The notes beneath the pieces are model-generated. The model did no database searches and was not told the origin of the DNA. It was given only the letters and a program-made list of their open reading frames with translations. A stretch of 64,000 bases of DNA from Petrosia ficiformis (lineage: Eukaryota; Porifera; Demospongiae; Haplosclerida; Petrosiidae), in contig OX345649.1 in assembly GCA_947044365.1 (NCBI GenBank), forward strand, positions 4,329,905-4,393,904, read 5' to 3'. Each line of letters starts with the position of its first letter. Position 1 is the stretch's first letter. The position numbers and the translations under genes are program-made. This document shows positions 1-9,806 of this stretch, piece by piece.

Positions 1-103
1 TAGAAGCTTCAGCCCCTCCCCCTAAAATCCTACCCTCCTCTCAGTAGGCCTGATGACTATAACTGCAATAACTACTAGTATTGTTTATGAGTATCTCACT
101 CAG

Positions 104-258
104 GGGTGTGGAAACGTTGAGCCAACTACTGGACATTTTAGCCTATTTTCACCACTCTTGTCCTGCTCCCCATATACTTTGTATATAATTTAGTTTCAAT
201 TTACCGGACATTCACTAGATTTATCGGAAAATGTCCCGCATGACTGGCTGTTTCCACA
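104..258. repeat. Small inverted-repeat element, family X (copy 1)
   Basis: The left end reads GTGTGGAAACGTTGAGCCA and the right end TGACTGGCTGTTTCCACA, an imperfect terminal inverted repeat. A related copy lies at about 55091-55235 (same CACTCTTGTCCT..CTCCCCATATACTTTGTAT core). A third, at about 44522-44880, is interrupted by another element. No coding capacity. Probably a non-autonomous DNA transposon; the superfamily is not clear. Confidence 0.5.
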
Positions 259-276
259 ACAATGATCTCACTACAA

Positions 277-504
277 CAGAGTTTTTGATAAGTTTTGAAG
301 CATGGGCCAAATTGGCTCAACAATGGTTAGTGTGTGCGCCATTGGGAATACATCTTGAGCCAATTAACAAAGAGTTAATGCTGTTCACTAGCGACAATAA
401 AATTATAACTAATTGCGCCACTGGCCCAAAGAGAGAACTGTGCAGTGCCAAATAAGAAGCTCTTTAGGCCAATGGTGCATCATATAAGCTTATCAAAAAC
501 ACTG
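277..504. mobile_element. MITE with CAG(A/T)GTTTTTGATAAG ends (copy 1)
   Basis: The element starts CAGAGTTTTTGATAAG and ends CTTATCAAAAACACTG, a near-perfect 16-bp terminal inverted repeat. The body contains GGGCCAAATTGGCTC. Two further copies sit in introns at 21534-21743 (MVP) and 44611-44830 (ACAD10). Flanks CACTACAA and CACTACTG share six of eight bases, hinting at an 8-bp hAT-type target duplication. Short apparent reading frames inside are chance. Confidence 0.65.
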
Positions 505-1164
505 CACTACTGTCTATACTTGTAGGTTCCTCACTATTCAACTAGCAAAGGCTCTTATAGTATTCAGCAGACCTCTGCATAAAGGACATCATCAGTGATC
601 AACAGAGGTTATTAATAAATTTTTTTCTGCCATGTGAAATTTAATTTGACTGTTAATTATTAATTTTATGAATCGTTTGAAAAGATGAAAATTATTATGT
701 AATTACATAATGGAATTATTTAACCACATGACTTGGAAATGCAAGAAATATAGGCCATTTTATATTATTATTCATTTAATAATCCATTTATAACTTCATA
801 TTTTTGTACATCACAAAATTTCATCTTTTTCTTTTCCTTCTGACATATGTTATGTAACCAAACAGGCTTTCATTTATTTTTAACCCTTTTGTAATTTAAT
901 AACTCAAATTAATAATTATTATTATTATTGAATTACATAATAATTGTTATAAATGGAAAATTGACATACGAATGTCATCAAAGAAACTGTTGCTGCATTT
1001 TCAATATTAAAAATGGGCATCTATATGTTATGCTGTAGTCTACACACTACAGCTAGGTTTCTTGTTCAGAAAATCATTATAATTGAATTCGTATTTGGAG
1101 TTAATGTTAATACATGATATGTACATGTAATTGTTATACTATTAAGTATTTTCATTCAATTCAA

Positions 1165-1420
1165 GGGGGTTCTAGTGGCCTGCTGGTTAAAAGTGCTGAC
1201 CTGCAAGCGAAAGGTTGCAGATTCAAGCTCCACTAGGATCAGGCTTTTTCTTGCCTGAGTGTACTCAGCTCTACCTTCAAAAATGAGAAGGGGTTTATCA
1301 CTGCATCCTTCGGAGATGTAAAGCCGTCGGTCCCGCAGAGCTGGATATTAGCAACTTGTGCTATTCTAGTTTCCTCATTGAGCCACATTTGGTCAAAAAA
1401 ACTTGTAGAAAAAAAAAATT
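1165..1420 (+). repeat. tRNA-derived SINE
   Basis: The 5' part folds like a tRNA: acceptor halves CTAGTGG and CCACTAG pair over 7 bp, an A-box-like TGGCCTGCTGG follows the 5' half, and a B-box-like GATTCAAGCTC precedes the 3' half. Downstream come a non-tRNA body containing GATGTAAAGCCGTCGGTCCC and an A-rich tail at about 1396-1420. That order (RNA polymerase III promoter, body, A-rich tail) is typical of SINEs. Only one copy is visible in this window. Confidence 0.7.
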
Positions 1421-1785
1421 GTGAGGTACTACCTAATACTGATATCGAACATAGTCTGGTGAACCAACCTCTCCCCTTTTTGACTATCAGACAGCTGGCT
1501 CACCAGACTATACTGAGCATGCAAGTGGAATCTTTCTATTTTGGCAGGTAATCTTATAACAAATACAATTATTCTGCCTCTTCATAATTTATGTTGTTAA
1601 TTAATGAAAGAATGATAATTTAGGGGTAATGACCTAATACAATGTGGGTGTGCCCAGTAATTCGACAGACAGTCACTTCGTCGTAGATCCAGCCTGGTCT
1701 CCTTTATCAAGAAGTATATCCAGTCTCTTTTCTTAACTTGGAACAAGACCACTCCAGAGGCCAAGATACTTTCAGTATTATAGAC

Positions 1786-2952
1786 ATGGCAGTTTCGGGG
1801 GAAGAAATGGAGAAGGATTACAGAGGCACAGGTAATGTAAATAATAATAATGGTGGGTCGAATGTAGAGGACAATTTGAAAGTGGTGATAACAGGTGGAT
1901 GTGGTTTTCTTGGTCAACACTTGGCCAGGTCAGTGTATGAAACATTTCCTAATGCAAGAATTATTCTAATGGACTTCAGACCAGTCGATGGTGTTGAGAA
2001 TTTCATTTCCAGAAACAACAATTTGAATGTAAGAGTTGAAACGATAGGTGTGGATGTTACCGATCTGACAAATCTGAAAGCTCAGTTTATAAATGCTAAC
2101 CCAGATGTAGTCTTCCATTGTGCTGGAATAACAGAAATGGGAGCAACGATACAAGACAAAAGACTGATGAGTATTGTTAACGTTGATGGAACAAGAAATG
2201 TTATCAGAGCATGTGAGGAATGTGGAGTACGTGTTCTGGTTTACGCTGGTTCATTAGCACAGATTTTAAGAGCTAACAGATATAACCAGGAAGGGATAAA
2301 TGAAAACACTCGTCTTCAGCAAGGGGAGGAGCTGGTCATTTCTCGATATGGAGCGACAAAGAACAATGCAGAAAGACTTGTTTTAAGAGCTCCTTTATAT
2401 ACATGTTCACTCCGTTGTCCTCCACTGTATGGAGAACATGATAACACATTTATTCCAAGCGCTGCATGGGCTGCCCAAAGGTTTTTTGGGTATTATCCAA
2501 ATTGTGGTAAACCTAATAAAAGGATGACTGCAATGTATGTGGGAAATGCAGCTTGGGCTCATGTCTGTGCCGCCAAATGTCTTCTAGATTCATCCACACG
2601 TGATGCCATAAATGGGCAGTTTTTCTATATCAGTGATGACACACCATCAGAAAATTATACTAGTTTCTTTATGAGGTTTCTGAGGCCGCGATACGGAACT
2701 ACGTTTCGCCTTCCTGTGATTATTCTAACTGTCATGTTATATTTAATTGTCGTAGTGGTCGTATTCTTTTCTTCAGTGTTTCAGTTACAAATACCCAGTC
2801 CAGTATTGAACTATCGTAGACAAATAAAGGTTCTATCTATTAGTCATACAGTGTCATGGGATAAAGCAAGAGATAAACTGGATTATCGCCCAAAGTATCA
2901 ATTTAGTGATGCTGTTAATCGTTCTAGGATTTGGTACAATGCACACATATAG
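1786..2952 (+). CDS. 3-beta-hydroxysteroid dehydrogenase/isomerase family protein, copy 1
   Basis: An intronless frame of 388 residues from the ATG at 1786 (the frame is open upstream but without an ATG). It is an extended short-chain dehydrogenase: the nucleotide-binding loop GGCGFLG lies near residue 39, the catalytic pair is in YGATK, and the family blocks LYTCSLRCPPLYGE, YVGNAAWAH and GQFFYISDDTP are clear. A hydrophobic segment near residues 310-330 probably anchors it in the ER membrane. The family oxidises 3-beta-hydroxysteroids with NAD+ and may isomerise the double bond; the substrate here is unknown. Compared with its neighbour it lacks three residues just before LYTCSLRC. The paralogue follows after 92 bp on the same strand. 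Confidence 0.85.
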   Translation: MAVSGEEMEKDYRGTGNVNNNNGGSNVEDNLKVVITGGCGFLGQHLARSVYETFPNARIILMDFRPVDGVENFISRNNNLNVRVETIGVDVTDLTNLKAQFINANPDVVFHCAGITEMGATIQDKRLMSIVNVDGTRNVIRACEECGVRVLVYAGSLAQILRANRYNQEGINENTRLQQGEELVISRYGATKNNAERLVLRAPLYTCSLRCPPLYGEHDNTFIPSAAWAAQRFFGYYPNCGKPNKRMTAMYVGNAAWAHVCAAKCLLDSSTRDAINGQFFYISDDTPSENYTSFFMRFLRPRYGTTFRLPVIILTVMLYLIVVVVVFFSSVFQLQIPSPVLNYRRQIKVLSISHTVSWDKARDKLDYRPKYQFSDAVNRSRIWYNAHI

Positions 2953-3044
2953 CATGCAGTTAATGGAATTTAATTTTTATTAATTATTAATTTAATTTTT
3001 AACCCTTTTCTTCCCAAACTAATTTACTCTAACTCAATTTACTC

Positions 3045-4196
3045 ATGGAGACAACCTGTACAAGAAGTGAATCTCTTTCGAATGATAATGGGAGATTAGA
3101 GTCGTATGGCTTGAAGGTGGTGATAACAGGAGGTTGTGGTTTTCTAGGACGACACATAGCTCGGTCAGTTTATCGAGAGTTCTCTAATGTAAAAATTACC
3201 TTAATGGATGTCAAACCAATCAACACTGCTCTAATGGAGTTTATCACAAATGGAGTACTGAATGGACAACCGATTACCTTTACTACCATTGATAGGGACA
3301 TCACTCGACTTCCTCATCTCACAAAAGTCTTTCAAGGTGCTGACGTCGTCTTCCATTGTGCAGGAAAGATGGAAATGGAGGCAAATTCAAAGAGAATGCA
3401 TCTCGTTAACGTTGATGGAACAAGAAATGTTATCAAAGCATGTGAAGTCTGTGGTGTACGTGTTCTAGTATATACTGGTTCATTAGCACAGATTTTGAAA
3501 GCTCGTGTAAGCAACCAAAAGGACATAGATGAAGCTACGTGTTTCAGCTCGGGAGATAATTTGTTAACTCCTCATTATGGCGAAACAAAGAACAATGCAG
3601 AAAGACTTGTATTAGAAGCTGGTAAAGCTCCTTTATATACATGTTCACTCCGTTGTCCTCCACTGTATGGAGAATATGATAACACATTTATTCCGAGTGC
3701 TGTATTGGCTGCCCAAAGGTTTTTTGGGTATTATCCAAATTGTGGTAAACCTAATAAAAAGATGACTGCAATGTATGTGGGAAATGCAGCTTGGGCTCAT
3801 GTCTGTGCCGCCAAATGTCTTCTAGATTCATCCACACGTGATGCCATAAATGGGCAGTTTTTCTATATCGGTGATGACACACCATCAGAGAATTATACTA
3901 GTTTCTTTATGAGGTTTCTGCGTCCACTTAAATATAGGAGTACTTTTCGAATACCTGTAGTTATTCTGGAAATCATGTTTTTAATTGCGTCAATAGTTGT
4001 GATTTTTCCTTCAATATTTGGTATACGAATATCTAGTCAGTTATTGAACTACCATAGACATGTAAGAAGCCTATCAATTAATCATACAGTATCGTGGAAT
4101 AAAGCACAAGTTACACTGGGATATGCACCACAGATTGATTTCCAAAAGGCGTTTGATAATTCAATGAAATGGTACTGTGACAATGTCAGAATCTAA
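3045..4196 (+). CDS. 3-beta-hydroxysteroid dehydrogenase/isomerase family protein, copy 2
   Basis: A second intronless gene of 383 residues, tandem to copy 1. It has the same architecture: GGCGFLG dinucleotide-binding loop near residue 29, catalytic YGETK, the LYTCSLRC, YVGNAAWAH and GQFFYIGDDTP blocks, and a C-terminal hydrophobic segment (IPVVILEIMFLIASIVVIF) near residues 310-328. The central part (about 3600-3920) is almost identical in DNA to copy 1, while both ends have diverged, which points to gene conversion. The very short gap to copy 1 leaves little room for a promoter, so co-transcription or a compact promoter is possible. Substrate specificity cannot be read from the sequence. 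Confidence 0.85.
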   Translation: METTCTRSESLSNDNGRLESYGLKVVITGGCGFLGRHIARSVYREFSNVKITLMDVKPINTALMEFITNGVLNGQPITFTTIDRDITRLPHLTKVFQGADVVFHCAGKMEMEANSKRMHLVNVDGTRNVIKACEVCGVRVLVYTGSLAQILKARVSNQKDIDEATCFSSGDNLLTPHYGETKNNAERLVLEAGKAPLYTCSLRCPPLYGEYDNTFIPSAVLAAQRFFGYYPNCGKPNKKMTAMYVGNAAWAHVCAAKCLLDSSTRDAINGQFFYIGDDTPSENYTSFFMRFLRPLKYRSTFRIPVVILEIMFLIASIVVIFPSIFGIRISSQLLNYHRHVRSLSINHTVSWNKAQVTLGYAPQIDFQKAFDNSMKWYCDNVRI

Positions 4197-4339
4197 AATA
4201 TTTTTGTACTATTTATAACACTCGTTTTCTGATGACGTCATTATGTATTGTATTTATAGTTTGTAAATAAATTTAACCCCCCTCGTTTTCTGATTACGTC
4301 ATCATGTTTATAAAATTATAGTTTGTAAATAAATTTAAA

Positions 4340-7300
4340 ATGGCAGGAGGTGTAGATGATTGGAAGACAGTAGAGAAAAGACAATTAATAATTAGGAGAA
4401 TGTAAATATATCCATAATACTATTCTTATATATATATTTTAAAAGTTATATATAAATTACAGAGGTGAAGCTGTGAGAGCTTTTCCAGATGTACTTTCAA
4501 GAACTCCAAATGAAGTAGAAGAGGCTATTTTTGTAAGAGCTAAAACTAAGGTAAATATCATAATTAATTACATATATATATATATTATGTATAATTATTT
4601 ATAATATATATATTTATTTATCATGGATATATTTAGTATATTTTTTAAAATAAGTATATATACATGTATGTTAGCTTAATTTTATAAAAAAACGGGGTTC
4701 TAAACGAATTATGGATGAAATTTTTATTTCTAATATTTGTTATCATTATATATATTAGGATGACTATATGAATACTGTTGGTAAAGTATTATTATCAATC
4801 AAACAGAAGGGCCAGAATCAGATGATGCCAAGTAAGTCCCAGTTCACTTTCTCCCATTTTGTGCCTACTCCCATTTCTCCTACTTCAGACCAAAAGTGGT
4901 GCTTCACCTACTCATTGAATAATGATTTATAACTATTTCTATTGTAAAATTTGAAATAAAAATACTAGAAATTATTATAAATCACCTTTCAATGAGTAGA
5001 CAAAATGCGCAGACATGGAGTCAATTACAATGTGATATAATATATTACTATTACTATTACCTTAAAAATCATTATATTATTACTAATACCTCCTAAGTCA
5101 GTGTAATACATTACTATTACCTTAAAAATCAGTATATTAATATTACTATTACCTTAAACATCAGTATATTAATATTACTATTACTAATACCTCCAAAATT
5201 AGTGTAATATTTTAATTACTATTACCCTAAAAATCAGTATATATTATTACTATTTCTATTACCCAAAATTAGTGTGATATATTTTAATTGCTACTACCCT
5301 AAAAATCAGTATTTGCACTCGCAGTGCAGAACCCTGATGTAATATTTAATTAGCATTCATAGTTCCATTACCAAATAACAATTGTTTAAAGATAATCCCA
5401 AGCGACCAATTTCTTATCCATAGTACCATAAGACCAGACCCAGTAACCACTAGCTACTATAACATGTGACCTAATTTTCAAAAAGTGATACTTTCTTGCC
5501 AATTAAATTAATTTTAATCAAATGCTCACATTCAGTTGCTCCTTTATTGACCTCCGGTACAAAAATGGTGGAATCAATAATAGCAAGCAATAAAAGGAAC
5601 AATCATTTTGTGGGGAGTGTCCATTTTCGAAAATTAGGTCACATTACAATATTGTGATGAATAAAAATTGAGGGCTCTGATTTTTGTAGGTAGTGGTATG
5701 CATCATGGTGGTAACATGATGGGATCACAACAGCCTGTCGGTAATGGAATGATGGGTGGACCAATGATGTCACGTCCTGCTATGCATCCTGCTGGATATC
5801 CACCTTACCAACCTGGTGGAGTACACATGGGTGGACCACGGACACACCATATGACAGTGGGACCTATGCACCCCGGTATGAATATGATGCATCCTTCTGG
5901 ATATAATAGAATGCCGATGCAGCCTGGACAGGGCATGATGCCAGGTCCTCATCATATGATGAATATAGGACATCCTATGTCAGTAAGACCAGGTATTAAT
6001 CCAGCTGCTTATGCAAATAGAGGGATGATGCCTCCTGGTGGTGGAGGAATGCCTCCTCCAAGAATGCAAGTTGGTCCAAACATATCAATGGTTGGTCCTG
6101 ATGGTGTTCAATCTGTCACTGCTTACCCTAATCCTTCTTTTCCATTCCATGGTGGAGGAAACATGGTAGAACCTCGTATGTCTATGGGTCCCTCCCATTT
6201 TGGTGGAAATGCCTCACCATATCAACAACATCAGAATGGTCCAACTAGTAATGTTCCACCCACTTCCACGAACCAGTATCCACAGGCACCTTCTCCCGCT
6301 CCAAGATCACTTGTGAGTACTTAAAATGTATAAATGCACTTGTATGTATATGTAAACTAAAATATGAGACCTAATTTAAGAAAACCACACTTATGGCGCA
6401 TAATAATTTATGATAAATGCTTACCTTCCAACACTCACTATTCAACTATTTTGATGTGGTATCCAGGAAGACCAGTTAACGCTCCTCCTGGATACTTTGC
6501 TTCCTGTATAAAATGGCTGAATATCAAGTGGTTATATATGTGGCACAAGTGTGGTTTTCCCAAATTGGGTGGAAAAAAACAGACAATTTTCACACATTAT
6601 GTGAACCATATTTGATTTGGAATTAACAATTTCCAATCTAATGTTTGGTAGTAGGTCATTTTGTACAGGAAGCTTTTTGAATTTGGTATCTAAGATGCCT
6701 AATGATTGATCTTCCTAGATATCAAATTTTGTTAAGTTTCCTGTACAGTACCAAATAGCAAATGTTTAATTGGAAATTTCTAGTGATGCACTGCTAATCA
6801 GATTGGTAATCGGTATTGGTTAGTATCAGTATCAGTTATTTCTGGCAGATGTAAAAAGTGTACCAATAATGTCATTTCTTGTGATTATAGCATCATTGAT
6901 TGCTTTTATGATACTCATAATTATTGAGAAAATGCTCATTTTCATTAAAAGAATCAGAAGCCAGAAGGTATAGATATTGTAATATCGGAGTATTATCACT
7001 ACATATCTAAAGTAATTATCGGTTTATCGGAATATCAGTGAAATATTTCATAAAGACAAAACATAACAAGATGAAAATATAAAACGATGATATAATAATA
7101 ATAATTTACTTACATGAGGAATACCATGTAGCCTAGCCAATACTGGGGGAAATTTTTATTAAAAATGAAATAAAATAATCATTGATACTTATACTGTTTG
7201 AAGATATGAGGCTATCTCAATGAACTTTTTCTCTTTTTTTTGTTAGGGTCAGGTCCCTTCTCCTCAAGTTCCAATCCCTTCTCCAAACACACCATGGAAT

Positions 7301-8979
7301 CCAAACTCTCCTGCTCATGCCGGAAGTCCAAGTCAGCCTGTAGTTCCACCAGAGGCCAATGCCGCTGTCCTTAACAAGCTACAAGAGCTACAGCCGTATG
7401 TTCCTCTGCTAGCAAGAATGATTGATAGATTAGAAAAAACACTGAATGATGGTGACAAGACCAAGAATGATCAATATGTTAAACTGAATAGTTTATTAAA
7501 TGTGATACAATCAAAGAATATGAAGTAAGAATAGAGTGAGGTTTTTAATGCATGCTAACAATAGACTTCCATTAGTAACTGTAGATGGATGGATAGATGG
7601 ACGGATGGACAGATGGACCATAGATAACATTAATGATTGAATAGTTACATCTTGAATCAAAATTATGGGCAGAAATTATGATTCGATTTCTTGTGTATCA
7701 TTCCTTTCCTTTAGAGTCCCTTTGAGTACATTAGAGAAATGTCATACAGCTTTGAAAGGATTATTTCGAAAGGAACTATCAGCAAGTAATTATGTTTTCA
7801 CACTAGTTTATTACAAGCATATTTACATGGCTCAACATGACAAGTGCCCAAGTGCCCAAGTGCCAACCTTACTGAAATGAGGACACCCCTGTATTAAGGA
7901 CCTTCACAATCTGTGCTTATGCAGTAGAACCTTTTACAAACCTTGAATTAGTGCAAGTGTCCTTTAAATGGAGGTGTCCTTTATTCAGAGGTTGATTAAA
8001 ACTCAATTGCTCTTTGGTATGGGATGTCTTCAATTCAGAGTGTCCTTCATCAAAGATTCTAGTATATTATAAATTCACCCTTGAAATGAAGGCTCCCTTC
8101 TAATTAGGCAAATATTGTCACGAGTATCCTGAATACAGGATGCTACTGTACTTACGTGTAAATTTATCTTTTAGATGCTCCAGCACCTGGATCAACCGGT
8201 GTACCAGTCACCATATCCAATGAACCAAGTGTCACCACTCCATCAACTCCACCTAGACCCCCCATACCTCCCACTCCACCTATCTCATTGCTTTCTCGAG
8301 ATCTCCATGACTTTAAGAGTCTTTCTTCTCCACCCCCACTCTCTTCAAATCTTGAGCCTACGTTCTGTCCTGATGAAGATCCCTTAGATAGGTTACCTCC
8401 AGAAAAGAAGGCTAAACTTGATGAACAAGGTGCATAGTGTGTGTGTGTATATCTGTCTGTCTGTCTGTCTATTTGTGTGTGTGTGCATGTGTCTGTCTGT
8501 TCAGAGGGTCATATTCTAAATACATATATTGTTTCTTTTATAGCTGATAAGAACTTCTTCCTTGGTCTCAAGAGAGAACTCATTCGATTAAAGAATTTCA
8601 AAGTGAAACAAATACAAGAAGAGAATGGGAAAATGGATGGATCAGTAACACTGGAATGTACTCTAGGTATATCATTCTGTTGACTAGTTTTAAATTTATT
8701 TATTTATTTTTATTCCCTAAAATAGTGGCTGACGGTTTGCCTTCTGTTCCATCAATAAAGATACATGTACCACGTCAATATCCAAACACGTCTCCAGAAT
8801 GTTTGATACCAAATTACAAATCTGAAGATTGTTCTGATTTAGTCAAAGAATTAGGAAAACGGTTACTGGATGAATTGGCTCAACACAGTGGCAAATATAC
8901 TCTTACTTATATACTTCAGTCTTGGGAAGCAGCACTGTTAGAAGCAGTTTCTAATGAATTAGATTCCATTGATGAATAG
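4340..8979 (+). CDS. MED15: Mediator complex subunit 15 (MED15)
   Basis: Nine exons (4340-4401, 4463-4550, 4759-4831, 5690-6312, 7247-7524, 7715-7785, 8175-8429, 8544-8666, 8726-8979) join in phase to a 608-residue protein. Residues 1-75 form the KIX domain (DDWKTVEKRQ, EEAIFVRAKTK, DDYMNTVGKVLLSIKQK), which in this family binds transcription activators. The middle (about 75-282) is low-complexity and rich in Met, Gly, Pro and His, unlike the glutamine-rich middle of vertebrate MED15. The C-terminal domain (HVPRQYPNTSPEC...YILQSWEAALLEA) docks in the Mediator tail. It is a nuclear co-activator subunit. The donor after exon 7 (GTGCAT) is weak but the phase demands it. The ATG is the first in frame. 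Confidence 0.9.
4560..5685. repeat. AT-rich MED15 intron DNA with short degenerate repeats
   Basis: Introns 2 and 3 of MED15. From about 5035 to 5315 a degenerate repeat of the type TATTACTATTACCTTAAAAATCAGTATAT recurs about five times. No other feature is seen. Confidence 0.6.
6618..6785. repeat. Foldback element in MED15 intron
   Basis: Two arms, TTTGGTAGTAGGTCATTTTG followed by TACAGGAAGC, and GTTTCCTGTACAGTACCAAA, form a long imperfect hairpin around a centre near 6700. It resembles a non-autonomous hairpin transposon. No coding content. Confidence 0.5.
6789..7045. repeat. Relative of the hAT-like MITE at 23198
   Basis: The segment around 6889-6990 shares TGATTGCTTTTA, AAAATGCTCATTTTCATT and AGAATCAGAAGCCAGAAGGT with the better preserved element in the MVP intron at 23198-23622. 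Clear ends are not visible here, so this is a degraded copy. Confidence 0.45.
7860..8110. repeat. Interspersed repeat in MED15 intron
   Basis: Reads such as AGTAGAACCTTTTACAAACC and GTGTCCTTTAAATGGAGGTGTCC resemble the GTAGAACCTCTGACACCTCC start of the repeat at about 47262. Likely a degraded non-autonomous DNA transposon. Boundaries are uncertain. Confidence 0.35.
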
Positions 8980-9806
8980 ATAAATATAATCTTTAACTGA
9001 CTAGTGTTATAGATTCATCATTATGATGTTGATCAATAATATGATATTACGTAATTACAAATGTATTTTTAATTTTAATATAATATATATACAATTCAGC
9101 TCTGTTTTACTTTTGTTGATACTGCAGCAATAAGAAAACCTTAACCATTGTGGTTGCAGATGAATATTCATTTTTTTACTGACCTTTTCAAGAATCCATT
9201 TTGCATCTTTAATTGCTTGTTGTATGATCTGTTCAATTCTTTCACTATCAGTTTCATCAGAATAGCTATGAAATTCCTGTATGATACAGACAATGGGGTA
9301 TTTCCAATAATAAAGGTACCTTCCTTGAGGACTGGAGTATGTTTCAATTTCCTACAATCATTCTTTAATTAAATAACGTAAATTATCCTTAGGACAAATT
9401 GAATCACTGTATCCTCCAAGACAACTATTTGGGTTGATACATCTCAAGACAATTGAGCTGCCAATGACCCAAGACATGATTAATTAGTATCAATACCCAA
9501 GCGATTAATTATATCCTCCTGAATGGAGAGGTGTACCCTTACCCTGGAATAGCCCAATATGCACAGTTAATGTGTAGATACCTGTCTAATTCTGTGTTTA
9601 TAGTAGTGTTGTGCATCTTTTGGTAAAAGAGAAACACTTCTGAGCAAATATCTATAGAGACTAATTGGAGTACGAATAACAACCTCCATCTTCCCTGACA
9701 TACCAGACCCTTGCATATACACATACTATATCAGAACCAGAACTGTACTTCAACATTTATATACATACTATATCAGAACCAGAACTGTACTTCAACATAA
9801 TTAATT
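8980..9806. other. Intergenic region between MED15 and ZWILCH 3' ends
   Basis: No gene seen. It holds the 3' flanks of two convergent genes and, at 9721-9798, a perfect tandem duplication of 36 bases (ACATACTATATCAG...) separated by six bases, giving a 42-bp period directly beside the ZWILCH stop codon. Confidence 0.6.

Larger units (their letters stand above)
1..1785. other. Intergenic region with repeats, no gene seen
   Basis: I see no coding exon here. The stretch holds two small inverted-repeat elements near the left edge (about 104-258 and 277-504), AT-rich spacer, a tRNA-derived SINE at about 1165-1420, and a short foldback at 1453-1511 whose ends read AGTCTGGTGA and TCACCAGACT. The promoter of the first dehydrogenase gene must lie in the last few hundred bases; no clear core promoter motif was recognised. 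Confidence 0.6.

Noticed and set aside
231..455. Open frame of 74 codons near the left edge
   Set aside because: It runs through two inverted-repeat elements found again in introns, has no family resemblance and is a chance frame.
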